In this document: positions 45,999 through 55,095 of the stretch, piece after piece
Numbering within the stretch: position 1 is the stretch's first letter
Layout of the letters: each line of letters opens with the position of its first letter
From: Phytopseudomonas argentinensis
GTDB taxonomy: Bacteria; Pseudomonadota; Gammaproteobacteria; Pseudomonadales; Pseudomonadaceae
Direction of reading: 5' to 3'
DNA: 64,000 nt
NCBI RefSeq assembly: GCF_900113905.1
Contig: NZ_FORC01000001.1
Location: forward strand, 62,001 to 126,000
Notes under the pieces: model-generated
Databases searched by the model: none
What the model saw: only the letters and a program-made list of their open reading frames with translations
What the model was told of the DNA's origin: nothing
Made by a program: the position numbers and the translations under genes

Positions 45999-46754
45999 AT
46001 GCCGTTGATACCCCGCCTGCTACTGCCCTGCTGCCCGCTCCTGGCGGGCATGCTCATGGGTGACATCGACCCTGTCGGCTTGTTACTCGCCTGCCTGTTC
46101 ATTGCCCTGGTACTGGCACCGACGCCCATGCCTCGAGGGCTCTGGAGTGTGCTGGTGATAGCTGCCAGCATACTACTGGCGGCCCATCTGCTCCCCGGCT
46201 TCAGCCCATGGGTTATCGCCGCTCCCCAGCGCATCAGCGCCGATGCTGCGCCTTACCTGTTGCGGCTGTCGTGGGACAAGTTGCTGGTCGGCTGCACCCT
46301 GCTCGCCTGGTGGCTGGGCCTGCCGCCGAGGCCAGCGCCACGGCCCGCCTTGATTGCGCCGATATTCATCGCCACGCTGCTGGCGGTACCAGGCCTTGCG
46401 CTGGCGCTGGAGGTGGTCGCCTGGCAACCGAAGTGGCCGACCCTGCTGGGCGCCTGGCTGGCGATCAACCTGGCCGTCGCGGTACTGGCCGAGGAGCTGT
46501 TGTTTCGGGGTTTGCTGCAAGCACGCCTGGTGGCCTGGCTAGGGGTATGGCCGGGCGTAGTGCTGACGGCGCTGCTGTTCGGCGCCGTGCATATGCCGTA
46601 CAGCCCGACCTTTGCGGTGGTGGCCGCCGTGGCGGGGCTGGGTTATGGCCTGGTCATGCGGGTCAGCGGCCGGCTGAGCCTGGCGATTGCCCTGCACGGC
46701 CTGGTCAATCTGCTGCATTTCACCTTGCTGAGCTATCCGCTGCGTATCACCTAG
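45999..46754 (+). CDS. CPBP-family intramembrane glutamic endopeptidase
   Basis: 251 residues with six or more hydrophobic segments. AEELLFRGLLQARL (about 163-176), FGAVHMPYS and ALHGLVNLLHF give the EExxxR, FxxxH and HxxxN/D motifs of CPBP (CAAX protease/bacteriocin-processing) enzymes. Substrate unknown. GGAGG precedes the ATG. Confidence 0.9.
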   Translation: MPLIPRLLLPCCPLLAGMLMGDIDPVGLLLACLFIALVLAPTPMPRGLWSVLVIAASILLAAHLLPGFSPWVIAAPQRISADAAPYLLRLSWDKLLVGCTLLAWWLGLPPRPAPRPALIAPIFIATLLAVPGLALALEVVAWQPKWPTLLGAWLAINLAVAVLAEELLFRGLLQARLVAWLGVWPGVVLTALLFGAVHMPYSPTFAVVAAVAGLGYGLVMRVSGRLSLAIALHGLVNLLHFTLLSYPLRIT

Positions 46755-46768
46755 GCAACGGGAAACAG

Positions 46769-47302
46769 CTAGCGGCGGAACTCGAACTGCAGTTCGGCGC
46801 CTTCGACCGCATTCCAGTATTCGGAGCCCAGCTCGCCAGTCAGCAGCTTGCCACTGACCTGGAAGGGATTGAGCGAAGGTTTGCGCTCCTCGAAGAACGA
46901 CGGCAGGATCGGCGGCGTGCCATCGGCAGCAGCCCGATCCTCGGCATCCAGGGTGGCGGCCAATTCTGGCGGCAGACTCAGATCCAGCTTGGTCTTGGGT
47001 GGCGTGTGGGCAACCTTCTGCCGGGCCTTCTCGGGCTTGGCACGTTGGGCGGCCTTTTTCGGCTCGGCGGGCGCCACTTGCTGTGCGGCTTGAGGTTGCG
47101 CCTCTGCGGCCTGTGGCTGGGCAGCCGGCGCCTCGGCCCGAGCGGCTGGCGGCTCACGCTTTTCGACCGGCTGGACCGGCTTGGCGGGCTCGGCGGCCAC
47201 TGCCGGCTCACTGTTCTTGCGCGGCACGTCCTTGCCCTGCTCATCGGAGCCACAGGCACTGAGCAGTACGGCAAGACACAGCGGCAACAACAGATAGCGC
47301 AT
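46769..47302 (-). CDS. Hypothetical lipoprotein with Ala/Pro/Gln-rich linker
   Basis: 177 residues. A signal with lipobox LLSAC (Cys 17) is followed by a low-complexity A/P/E/Q/K region (about 25-100) and a short conserved-looking C-terminal part (LDLSLPPELA ... PFQVSGKLLTGEL). Probably anchored in the outer membrane with the linker crossing the periplasm. No function recognised. Confidence 0.8.
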   Translation of the reverse strand: MRYLLLPLCLAVLLSACGSDEQGKDVPRKNSEPAVAAEPAKPVQPVEKREPPAARAEAPAAQPQAAEAQPQAAQQVAPAEPKKAAQRAKPEKARQKVAHTPPKTKLDLSLPPELAATLDAEDRAAADGTPPILPSFFEERKPSLNPFQVSGKLLTGELGSEYWNAVEGAELQFEFRR

Positions 47303-47413
47303 CGAGACCCTCGCAACGGTTTTTCGTGATCTGGTAACCCTGCATTCTAAAACGGCTGGACGATAACGCCAGCCTAGCTGCCGAATGGCACCACCGCCCG
47401 TCGTCCTCTCTCC

Positions 47414-47971
47414 TCAATCATCGGGCAGGCGCTGCAACTCGGCCTCGATATCCAGCATCGGGTAGCGGCCTTGCAACTGTTCGATGCGCTGCTGCGCCTG
47501 GCCTGCTTCACCACGCGCTCGCAGCTCGGCAATCTTGCGCAATGCAGCGAGCACATCCGCGGGCGGCGGCGCCGCTTTTGCCGCCATGCGCGCCATGACC
47601 CTAGGTGCGTCGGCCATCTCGGCCATTGGCGCCGGGCTGACGGGGGTCTGCAAGGCCATGGGCGCCTGGCGCTGCATGGCGGCGGCCGGGGCATCGTAGC
47701 GAGCAGGCGGCTGATCCAGGGTCTGCAGGCTCAACCCGAGCCCCAGGCCCAGCAATGCCAGGCAACCGAAAGCGGCCGACCAGCGCCCGCGCACCGAGCC
47801 CGCGGACACCCTGTCTTGCAAGCGCTGCCAGAAGCCCGGCGGCTGGCGTCGGGTTGCGGCGAGCTCGGCAGCGGCGAGAATGCGCGCATCGAGCGCCGCC
47901 CGGGGCTGCTCGCGACTGTGTTCGCGGACATGCCGCAGCAGCTCGTCGTGATCGTGACGATCATCGTTCAT
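47414..47971 (-). CDS. Anti-sigma-like membrane protein
   Basis: 185 residues. A cytoplasmic N-terminal region rich in His/Asp/Arg (about 1-60), one TM helix (FGCLALLGLGLGLSLQTL, about 66-84), and an Ala/Met/Pro-rich periplasmic part ending in a helical segment. Position directly after an ECF sigma gene with a 4-nt overlap, and its topology, suggest an anti-sigma factor, though no zinc-finger anti-sigma (HxxxCxxC) motif is visible. Confidence 0.75.
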   Translation of the reverse strand: MNDDRHDHDELLRHVREHSREQPRAALDARILAAAELAATRRQPPGFWQRLQDRVSAGSVRGRWSAAFGCLALLGLGLGLSLQTLDQPPARYDAPAAAMQRQAPMALQTPVSPAPMAEMADAPRVMARMAAKAAPPPADVLAALRKIAELRARGEAGQAQQRIEQLQGRYPMLDIEAELQRLPDD

Positions 47972-48564
47972 GGCGATACCTCTTCAGCCGTACCGAGCAG
48001 ACGACGCAGCTTGTGCATCGCATAGCGCAGGCGACTCTTTACCGTTTCTGCCGGTGTGCGGGTCAGCTCGGCAATTTCGTGCAGCTCCAGCTCGCCATGG
48101 GCGCGCAGCAGGAACACCTCGCGCTGCTCGGCCGGCAAATCGGCAAGTGCAGCCTGGATGCGCGCCTGGTCCTGGCTGAGGCTGAGCTGCCGCTCGGGGT
48201 CTGGTTCGGCGACGGGCTGGTCATGCACCTGTTCATCGAAGCTTTCTTCACACTGCTGACGCTTGCCCTGCTTGCGCCAGTGGTCGATTAGCCGATTGCG
48301 CGCGATCTGATACAGCCAGGTCTTGAACAGCACCGCGGCCTCACGCTGCAGCGCCTCGCTGCGGATCAGGCTCATCCAGGTGTCCTGGAATACCTCTTCG
48401 GCCACGCCATGGTCACCACACAGGCCGACTAGAAAGCGAAACAGGCCGAGGCGATGCCGCTCGTAGAGTTGCGTGAAGGATGCGGCGTCACCGGCCCGAT
48501 AGCGGCGCAGCAGTTCGGCGTCGCCGGGCTCGGCAATGGCTGAAGGGTTGGCGGTCACACTCAC
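47968..48564 (-). CDS. ECF-type RNA polymerase sigma factor
   Basis: 198 residues. Sigma region 2 (FTQLYERHRLGLFRFLVG, EEVFQDTWMSLIR, WLYQIARNRLIDHWRK) and region 4 (LADLPAEQREVFLLRAHGEL, HEIAELTRTPAETVKSRLR). Overlaps the upstream VWA gene and the downstream anti-sigma-like gene by 4 nt each, forming a translationally coupled trio. Confidence 0.93.
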   Translation of the reverse strand: MSVTANPSAIAEPGDAELLRRYRAGDAASFTQLYERHRLGLFRFLVGLCGDHGVAEEVFQDTWMSLIRSEALQREAAVLFKTWLYQIARNRLIDHWRKQGKRQQCEESFDEQVHDQPVAEPDPERQLSLSQDQARIQAALADLPAEQREVFLLRAHGELELHEIAELTRTPAETVKSRLRYAMHKLRRLLGTAEEVSP

Positions 48565-50216
48565 TCGGCTCCGATGGCGCGGGAGTCGCCAGTTTGCAGG
48601 CTTTGCGCCAGTTCCACCAGTTGCACGAATTCGTTGCGCAGGCCGAATGGGTCATCGCCACGACTGCCACGCGCCAGTGCCGCGGTAGCCGCCCAGTCGA
48701 AGCGGCCGGTGTAACGGCCGCCGCTCAACTGCTGGGCGAAAGCCGCCACGGCGGTGGCAAAGCGCAGATCTTCACTGGCCTTGGCGATAGGCACGATGGA
48801 CGCTGGTGCCCTGATAGCGGTCTCAAGCAACCGGCTGTGGTTCTGCTCGGGCGCCTTGTAGCGGATGCGCAACCAGGCCAGCTCGCCCGCGCCTGGCGCC
48901 GTTGAAGAAGCCTGGCGATAGCGCAGTGGCTCCAGCCAGCCACGACTGCCGACCGGCACGATTTCGTACATGGCCGTCACGCTATGACCGGCGCCGATTT
49001 CCCCGGCATCGACCTTGTCGTTGCTGAAGTCCTCACGTTTCAGGGCGCGGTTCTCGTAACCGAGCAGGCGGTATTCGCTAACCTGCGCCGGATTGAATTC
49101 GACCTGAATCTTCACGTCTCGCGCTACCGTGGCCAGGGTCGAGCTGAGCTGCTCGACCAGCACCTTGCGCGCCTCGCGCAGGTTGTCGATATAGGCGTAG
49201 TTGCCGTCGCCAGCATCGGCCAGCTGTTCCATCAACTGCTCGTTGTAGTTGCCCGTGCCAAAGCCCAGGGTGGTCAGCGAGATACCACTCTTGCGCTTGT
49301 CGGCAGCCAGCGCCTTGAGGCTGTCGAAGTCGCTGATGCCGACATTGAAGTCGCCATCGGTGGCCAGCAGGATGCGGTTGATGCCACCCTTGATGAAGCC
49401 CTGCTGTGCCTGCTGGTAAGCCAGCTGGATGCCCGACTCGCCGGCCGTCGAGCCACCAGCGCGCAGTTGCTCGATAGCCGCGCGGATCTGCGCCTTTTGC
49501 GAGCCAGCGGTGGGTTCCAGCACCACACTGGAATCTCCGGCGTAGACCACCAACGAAACACGATCCTCGGCGCGCAACTGCTCCACCAGCAGCTTCAGGG
49601 TGCTCTGCACCAGCGGCAGGCCGTCGGGGCGATCCATGGAACCGGACACGTCGACGAGAAATACCAGATTGGCGGCTGGCAACTGGGCAGCCTGCATGTC
49701 GGAGGCCTTTATGGCGATGCGCAGCAGGCGGCTCTGGGAGTTCCAGGGTGTCACCACCAGCTCGGTATCAACGCCGAACGGCGCGTTGCCGGTGGGCAAG
49801 GGATAGGCATAAGGGAAGTAATTGACCAGTTCCTCCAGGCGCACCGCCTCGGCGGGCGGCAGCCGGCCTTCGTTGAGGAAGCGGCGCACGTTGGCGTAAC
49901 TGCCGGTGTCGACATCAATGCTGAAGGTCGACACTGGGGCCTCGGCAACCGACTGTACCGGGTTGGCAGCCAGCCGCTGGTAGTGCTCACGGCCCTCGGC
50001 CTGCGCTGCATACGAATGCTCGCGAGCGGCCGGCGCGGCCAGGCGCGTGGTCATCGGCGCCGGGACGATGGCCGGCCCGACCGAGAGCGCTTTGGCAGCC
50101 TGTACCGGCTGGGCGGGTGGTGAATCGAGGGTGGGATTCTGACCGGCACTGCAGGCGGCCAGTGACAGCACGACGCTGCCGGCAATGCTGTACGACACAA
50201 AGGAATGGTTGCGCAT
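48561..50216 (-). CDS. VWA-domain lipoprotein (YfbK-like, DUF3520)
   Basis: 551 residues. Signal with lipobox LAAC22, an N-terminal von Willebrand-associated region (FSIDVDTGSYANVRRFLNEG), a VWA domain with the MIDAS motif DVSGSM (about 190) and distal TDGDFNVGI, and a C-terminal DUF3520 part. Likely an envelope metal-dependent adhesion or sensor module. As first gene of an operon with an ECF sigma factor it could be the signal-input component; that is inference. Confidence 0.88.
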   Translation of the reverse strand: MRNHSFVSYSIAGSVVLSLAACSAGQNPTLDSPPAQPVQAAKALSVGPAIVPAPMTTRLAAPAAREHSYAAQAEGREHYQRLAANPVQSVAEAPVSTFSIDVDTGSYANVRRFLNEGRLPPAEAVRLEELVNYFPYAYPLPTGNAPFGVDTELVVTPWNSQSRLLRIAIKASDMQAAQLPAANLVFLVDVSGSMDRPDGLPLVQSTLKLLVEQLRAEDRVSLVVYAGDSSVVLEPTAGSQKAQIRAAIEQLRAGGSTAGESGIQLAYQQAQQGFIKGGINRILLATDGDFNVGISDFDSLKALAADKRKSGISLTTLGFGTGNYNEQLMEQLADAGDGNYAYIDNLREARKVLVEQLSSTLATVARDVKIQVEFNPAQVSEYRLLGYENRALKREDFSNDKVDAGEIGAGHSVTAMYEIVPVGSRGWLEPLRYRQASSTAPGAGELAWLRIRYKAPEQNHSRLLETAIRAPASIVPIAKASEDLRFATAVAAFAQQLSGGRYTGRFDWAATAALARGSRGDDPFGLRNEFVQLVELAQSLQTGDSRAIGAE

Positions 50217-50308
50217 GGTGCTTCTCCTGGATCGAAAGAGCGCTTCGATCCAGTAGACGCAGGCGCACGGCCATTCGGGTTAAACGCCCAGGCTCATTTA
50301 CTTGGCGC

Positions 50309-51739
50309 TCAACCGGCCTCCTGGCAGAGCTGGGTGGCGAGCATGCCGAGGGTCATCAGCGCGCGCTCGGCTTCACGATTCCACGGGATGCCGCAGTTGA
50401 TGCGCACGCAGTGGTTGAACTGCTCGGTGTTGCTGAAGATCAGCCCTGGGGCGATGCTGATGCCCTGCTGCAAGGCGCTGACGTGCAGGTCCTTGGTATT
50501 GACCCGCGCCGGCAGACTGACCCACAGGATGAAGCCGCCGGTAGGCCTGGTGATCTGCGTGCCTTCGGGAAAATACTGCTGGATGGCCAGTTGGAAGGCG
50601 CTGAGATTCTTGCGGTATTCCTGACGGATGTGCCGCAGATGACGGTCGTAGCCGCCGTTCTCCAGGTATGCAGCCACCGCCATCTGGGTGACGCTGCACG
50701 CCGAATGGGTGGTGAACATCTGCAGGCGCTGCACCTCGTCCTGATATTTGCCGGCGATGATCCAGCCGATGCGCACGCCGGGCGACAGGGTTTTCGAGAA
50801 GCTCGAGCAATACACCACGCGACCTTCCAGGTCACTGGCTTTGAGCGCCTTGGTGCGGCCCTGCTCGAACATCAGCTCGCCGTAGATATCGTCCTCGAGG
50901 ATCTGAATATCGAAATCGCCGGCCAGGCGCAGCAGCTGTTTCTGCCGCGCCTCGGGAATGGTTCCACCCAGCGGGTTGCTCAGGCGCGCGGTAAGCACCA
51001 GGGCCTTGATCGGCCACTGGCTGGCAGCCAGCTGCAACGCCTCGACACTGATCCCGGTGCTCGGGTCGCTGGGAATCTCGATGACCTTGAGGCCGAGCAG
51101 GTCGGCCAGTTGCAGCAGGCCGTAGTAGGTCGGCGACTCGGTGGCGATCAGGTCGCCAGGGCGGGTCAGCACCCGCAGGCTCATCTGCAGGGCATCCACG
51201 CAGCCATGGGTGATCACCACCTCGGAGGGGTCGACCAGTACACCGGCATCGCGCATGCGAATCGCCACCTGCCGGCGCAACGGCTCGAAACCCGGGCTGA
51301 ACATGTAGCTGAACGCGCGCGGGCTCTGGAAGCGGGTGACCTTGGCAAGCTGCTGATGCAGTGCGCGCACCGGCAGGTAGTCGACATGGGGCACTGCAGC
51401 GCCAAGCGGAAACACGCCCTCGCGGCGCGCCTCGCCAAGCACCTGATTGATGATGCTGCTGCGCGTGACCAGGCCGGGACGCTCGACCCGGGCGATATCC
51501 GGGGTATCGGCAGTCAGCGCCGGAGTCTGGTGCACGTAGAAGCCGGACTGCGGCCGCGCGCGGATCAAGCCGAGATCTTCGAGATTGGCGTAGGCCTGCA
51601 ATACCGTGGCATGGCTGACGCTGAGCTGGGCACTCATCTTGCGCACCGACGGTACCCGCTCACCGGGCTGATAGACGCCACGACGGATATCATCCGCCAG
51701 TTGCTGGGCGATGCGCTGGTAAAGCAACAGATTGGTCAT
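50309..51739 (-). CDS. MocR-family regulator (GntR HTH plus aminotransferase-like domain)
   Basis: 476 residues. Winged helix at 1-70 (IRRGVYQPGERVPSVRKMSAQLSVSHATVLQAY in two parts), then a fold-type I aminotransferase domain with the PLP lysine in YCSSFSKTLSPGVRIGW and ARLSNPLGGTIPE. Such proteins are PLP-dependent transcription factors. The start MTNLLLYQRIAQQL follows GGGAAG; a start nine codons upstream is possible. Palindromic sites lie just upstream. Target unknown. Confidence 0.92.
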   Translation of the reverse strand: MTNLLLYQRIAQQLADDIRRGVYQPGERVPSVRKMSAQLSVSHATVLQAYANLEDLGLIRARPQSGFYVHQTPALTADTPDIARVERPGLVTRSSIINQVLGEARREGVFPLGAAVPHVDYLPVRALHQQLAKVTRFQSPRAFSYMFSPGFEPLRRQVAIRMRDAGVLVDPSEVVITHGCVDALQMSLRVLTRPGDLIATESPTYYGLLQLADLLGLKVIEIPSDPSTGISVEALQLAASQWPIKALVLTARLSNPLGGTIPEARQKQLLRLAGDFDIQILEDDIYGELMFEQGRTKALKASDLEGRVVYCSSFSKTLSPGVRIGWIIAGKYQDEVQRLQMFTTHSACSVTQMAVAAYLENGGYDRHLRHIRQEYRKNLSAFQLAIQQYFPEGTQITRPTGGFILWVSLPARVNTKDLHVSALQQGISIAPGLIFSNTEQFNHCVRINCGIPWNREAERALMTLGMLATQLCQEAG

Positions 51740-51789
51740 GGCCGTATCTTCCCGGTACTGAACCATAACAGTAGCCCATGCAAATGTTT

Positions 51790-51803
51790 CTGTACCGGTA
51801 CAG
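51790..51803. promoter_or_regulatory. Palindrome upstream of the MocR gene
   Basis: CTGTACCGGTACAG is a perfect 14-bp palindrome 51 bp before the MocR ATG; a further half-site CCCGGTACTG lies at 51751-51760, about 40 bp away. Repeated sites with such spacing are typical of MocR operators, so autoregulation is likely. Confidence 0.6.
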
Positions 51804-51844
51804 CCCTGAAATATCTGGCCGATACACCCACCTTACAGCCGGCC

Positions 51845-51870
51845 AAAAAAAATCGCCGGGAGCGATTTTT
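51845..51870 (-). terminator. Terminator in the gap between the OmpA-like and MocR genes
   Basis: AAAAATCGC (51848-51856), loop CGGGA, GCGATTTTT (51862-51870). On the minus strand it ends in a U run, as expected after the OmpA-like operon about 100 bp away. Confidence 0.7.
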
Positions 51871-51969
51871 GACGTAGGTTCTGCCGATGGCCCGAAGGGT
51901 GGCCGCCAGGGATGGCTGGCCACAAAACCCCGCCCTGTTATCCGGCGACGGCGTTTGCTGGCAAATGAT

Positions 51970-52779
51970 TCAGCGCGTGGCGCCCAGGCGACCCTGCTCG
52001 TCGGAGAACAGGATCTCAACCCGGCGATTCTGTGCCCTTCCCTTGGCCGAGGCATTTTCAGCCACCGGGAAGCTCTCGCCGAAGCCCTGGACCTCGACAC
52101 GGCTGGTCTCGACCCCAAGGTCGATCAGCGCATCGGCGACCGTCTGCGCACGCGCCTTGGACAACTCCAGGTTTTCTTCGCGCTTGCCGCTGCTGTCGCT
52201 ATATCCCTCGATACGCACGATTCGCCGCGGATTGAGCTGCAGGAACTGCACCAGCTTGAGCACGGTACGGTTGGCGCTGGGCTTGAGGCGCGCCTCGCCC
52301 GCATCGAACAGCACGTCGCCCAGGGTCACTACCAGACCACGGTCGGTTTGCGAGGTGGCCAGGCTGACAATCTGCTCTTCCAGCCAGGCATTCTGCTCCT
52401 GCACGCTGGTCAGCTTGGCCTCGCGCAGCGCCAGTTGCAGGCGTTGGCGTTCCAGTTCCAGGCGCGCGGCACGCTCCTGATCCATAACCAGCTGGGCGTG
52501 CTCACGGGCGATCTCGCTGTAGCGCTGGCTCAGGTATGCGTAGTGAGCCACGTCATCGGCACTGCCCCAGTAGCCGGCCAGGCGCTCGGCACGGCCTAGC
52601 GACTCGCCGGCACGAATCACGTCCTTAGGGGCGCTGCGCAGCACCTGGGGATCTTCCTTCACGGCCTGGAAACTGGCCCGCGCCGCTTCAAGCGCAGCGC
52701 TGTGCTCGTCGTTCAGCCCGGCGCAACCTGTCATAGCCAGGCCCGTCAGCGCCAGGACGGCGGTGCGTAACATGCTCAT
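51970..52779 (-). CDS. OmpA-family lipoprotein with DUF4398 region
   Basis: 269 residues. Lipobox MTGC (Cys 19), a helical DUF4398-like region and coiled coil (about 25-140), and a C-terminal OmpA peptidoglycan-binding domain (VLFDAGEARLKPSANRTV, EGYSDSSG, NRRVEILF). Probably links outer membrane and peptidoglycan. Its start overlaps the stop of the upstream DUF4398 gene by 4 nt. Confidence 0.92.
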   Translation of the reverse strand: MSMLRTAVLALTGLAMTGCAGLNDEHSAALEAARASFQAVKEDPQVLRSAPKDVIRAGESLGRAERLAGYWGSADDVAHYAYLSQRYSEIAREHAQLVMDQERAARLELERQRLQLALREAKLTSVQEQNAWLEEQIVSLATSQTDRGLVVTLGDVLFDAGEARLKPSANRTVLKLVQFLQLNPRRIVRIEGYSDSSGKREENLELSKARAQTVADALIDLGVETSRVEVQGFGESFPVAENASAKGRAQNRRVEILFSDEQGRLGATR

Positions 52780-53129
52780 GGCATCGCCCCCAACTGGTCG
52801 CGCAAACGCCCGATACGGCGATTGAGTTCGGTCAGCTGGGCCTGGCCGCGCAGCGTCAGCACCCGTGCCTCGGCCAGCCGTGCATCCAGTTCGGCCTGTT
52901 CGGCCTGCACACGGGCGGTGCGGTAGGCCCCTTGCGCCATTGCCGCCTGCGCCTGGGCAAGTTTGCTTTCGGCCTGGCTCAACTCGGCGACGGTCTCGCC
53001 TGCGGCAACGGTGCGGGCCTGTTCAACAACCTGCTCGGTCAGGCGCATCTGCTCGGCTGGCGCGGGATCGCTGGCACAGCCCTGGAGCAACAGCAACGCC
53101 AGGGCGGCGCCGGTAAACTGATAGATCAC
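52776..53129 (-). CDS. DUF4398 lipoprotein
   Basis: 117 residues: signal with lipobox LLQGC (Cys 18), then a helical domain (SQAESKLAQAQAAMAQGAY, a DUF4398 hallmark). Paired with the OmpA-like gene downstream in one operon; function unknown. Confidence 0.85.
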   Translation of the reverse strand: MIYQFTGAALALLLLQGCASDPAPAEQMRLTEQVVEQARTVAAGETVAELSQAESKLAQAQAAMAQGAYRTARVQAEQAELDARLAEARVLTLRGQAQLTELNRRIGRLRDQLGAMP

Positions 53130-53138
53130 AAGGACATC

Positions 53139-53969
53139 CTACTGATTCGGAACACTGGCGGTCGCGGCAGGCTGCTGCTCCTTCCAGCGCTGCAAGTTGC
53201 GCTGCAGAAGGGTTTGCGGCATGCCGGCGGCGGTGAATTCTGTCATTTTTTTGGCCAATTGTCCGCGCAGCCAGGGGTCATTGCAGGCCGAGTTGTGCGA
53301 CAGCGCCAGGTGCAGCCCCTCGCTGGACACTGGCGGATCGAGCACCTGCAGGTCATCCTGCAGCCCCAGGGTCGAGGCCAGGGCCTGGCCGGGATAGCGC
53401 TCGTAGAGCACGTAGTCGGTGCGCTCGAGCAACAGCTTCTGAAACGCCTGGGTAAGGCTGGACACGCCCTCCAGGGTCAGGTTGTCGCGCGCATAGGCGT
53501 CGAAGGCCTGGCCGAAGCTGTTGTTGACCAACGTGTCGCCGGTACGCCCCTGCAGGTCAGCCCAGCTGGCATAGGGGAACTCGCGGCCCTTGCGCACCCA
53601 TACCACGCTTGGCGTGGACAGAAAGGCCGGGTGCACGAAATCCATGGTTTCCAGGCGCGGCACCGTCACAAAGGCCCCGGCGAGCATGTCGACGCGGCCG
53701 GTACGCACCTCTTCCTGGGCACGCGACCAGGGCCCGGCATAGATTACCTCGATGCCGACGCCCAGGTCCTCGGCAACCGCCTTGAGCAGATCGACCGTAG
53801 CGCCGATCAGCTTTTCCGGGTTCTGCGGGTCGCGCCAAAGATAGGGCGGGTACTCGGGATTGCCCGTGGCAACCAGCCGCTCGCACTTGCCCGCGGCCTG
53901 TGCGCCACTACCCAGCAGCATGGTCGCGGACAAGCACAGCGCATACCAGACCAGACCTCGCTCAACCAT
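53139..53969 (-). CDS. Periplasmic solute-binding protein, family 3-like
   Basis: 276 residues from the ATG at 53969 (GAGAG at 7-base spacing; a GTG two codons upstream is too close to it). Signal peptide ending GSGAQA, then an SBP_bac_3 fold (GNPEYPPYLWRDPQNPEKLIGATVDLLKAV in pieces, GRVDMLAGAF, FVHPAFLSTPSVVWV). No permease genes adjoin, so it may be an orphan amino-acid-binding sensor protein. Same strand and 9 bp before the DUF4398 gene. Confidence 0.85.
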   Translation of the reverse strand: MVERGLVWYALCLSATMLLGSGAQAAGKCERLVATGNPEYPPYLWRDPQNPEKLIGATVDLLKAVAEDLGVGIEVIYAGPWSRAQEEVRTGRVDMLAGAFVTVPRLETMDFVHPAFLSTPSVVWVRKGREFPYASWADLQGRTGDTLVNNSFGQAFDAYARDNLTLEGVSSLTQAFQKLLLERTDYVLYERYPGQALASTLGLQDDLQVLDPPVSSEGLHLALSHNSACNDPWLRGQLAKKMTEFTAAGMPQTLLQRNLQRWKEQQPAATASVPNQ

Positions 53970-54066
53970 GGACACACTCTCGATTCAATACGGCCAGCCA
54001 TCCACCGGCCGGGGTTTCATGACATGCTAGCTCATACGCCCTGGATAATCAGCGATAAGACGCCGC

Positions 54067-55050
54067 ATGAAGAAATTGATTCTCGCCGCACTCCTCCTGG
54101 CTGCGGCAGCCGCAACGCTGCTGTACCTGTCACCGGCCGCACAACTGGCGGCCTACCACCGCCTCGAGCAATGGCGGGCCGGGCTGCACGAACGCCAGGT
54201 CAGCGTCAACGACCTGCAGATCAGCTACTACGAAGGCGGGCCCCAAGGCGCCGAGACCATCGTGCTGGTGCATGGTTTCGGCGCCGACAAGAGCACCTGG
54301 CTATGGTTTGCCCGGAACCTGACCGAGCGCTACCACGTCATTGCCGTCGACCTGCCAGGGTTCGGCGCCAGCGACCGCCCGCACGGTAGTTACGACGTCG
54401 GCACCCAGGCCGAGCGGCTGGCCGCGTTCGTCGATGCTCTGGGTATACGCCGCCTGCACCTGGCCGGCCACTCCATGGGTGGGCATATCGCCGCGCTCTA
54501 CGCAGCCCGCTATCCGGCAAAGGTCACCAGCCTGGCGCTGATCGCCAATGCCGGAGTTACTGCGCCGCGGCGCAGCGCGTTTTTCCAGCGCCTCGAGGAA
54601 CAGGGCGACAACCCGTTGCTGGTGGAAAGCGCGCCGCAATTCGATCAGTTGCTCGACTGGCTGTTCGTGGCCCCGCCGCAGCTACCGGAGCGGCTTCATC
54701 AATACCTGGCGCAGCGCGCCGTGGCGGACAGCGCACACCAGCGAGAGGTATTCGAGCACTTGCGCGACCGTTATCTGCCACTGGAGCCGGAGCTGCCGAG
54801 AATCCAGGCCCCCACCCTGCTGCTCTGGGGCGACCAGGATCGCATCCTCGACGTGTCCAGTATCGAAACCATGCAGCCACTGCTCAAGAAGCCCAGCGTA
54901 GTGATCATCAAGGGCTGCGGCCACGCGCCCATACTCGAGCGCCCGGAAGAGAGCGCCGCCGACTACCTCAAGTTCATCGACCAGGCGAGCCTCCAGGCGG
55001 CCCAGCAGCGCCAACCGTCGCAGGCCCAGCAAGGCTCTGACAGCCAATAA
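54067..55050 (+). CDS. Alpha/beta hydrolase, lipase-like
   Basis: 327 residues. N-terminal hydrophobic segment (about 5-25) for anchoring or export, oxyanion motif VLVHGFGADKSTW, nucleophile elbow GHS136MGG, Asp region LLWGDQDRILD and catalytic His in GCGHAPILERPE. The C-terminal tail is Gln/Ser-rich. Substrate not known; lipase or esterase is likely. Confidence 0.9.
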   Translation: MKKLILAALLLAAAAATLLYLSPAAQLAAYHRLEQWRAGLHERQVSVNDLQISYYEGGPQGAETIVLVHGFGADKSTWLWFARNLTERYHVIAVDLPGFGASDRPHGSYDVGTQAERLAAFVDALGIRRLHLAGHSMGGHIAALYAARYPAKVTSLALIANAGVTAPRRSAFFQRLEEQGDNPLLVESAPQFDQLLDWLFVAPPQLPERLHQYLAQRAVADSAHQREVFEHLRDRYLPLEPELPRIQAPTLLLWGDQDRILDVSSIETMQPLLKKPSVVIIKGCGHAPILERPEESAADYLKFIDQASLQAAQQRQPSQAQQGSDSQ

Positions 55051-55078
55051 AAAAACCCGCTCGATGAGCGGGTTTTTC
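55051..55078. terminator. Bidirectional terminator between hydrolase and etfA
   Basis: AAAAACCCGCTC-GAT-GAGCGGGTTTTT, perfect stem with A and T tails, placed between convergent genes. Confidence 0.93.
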
Positions 55079-55095
55079 GTTGCGGGGAAAGCGGA

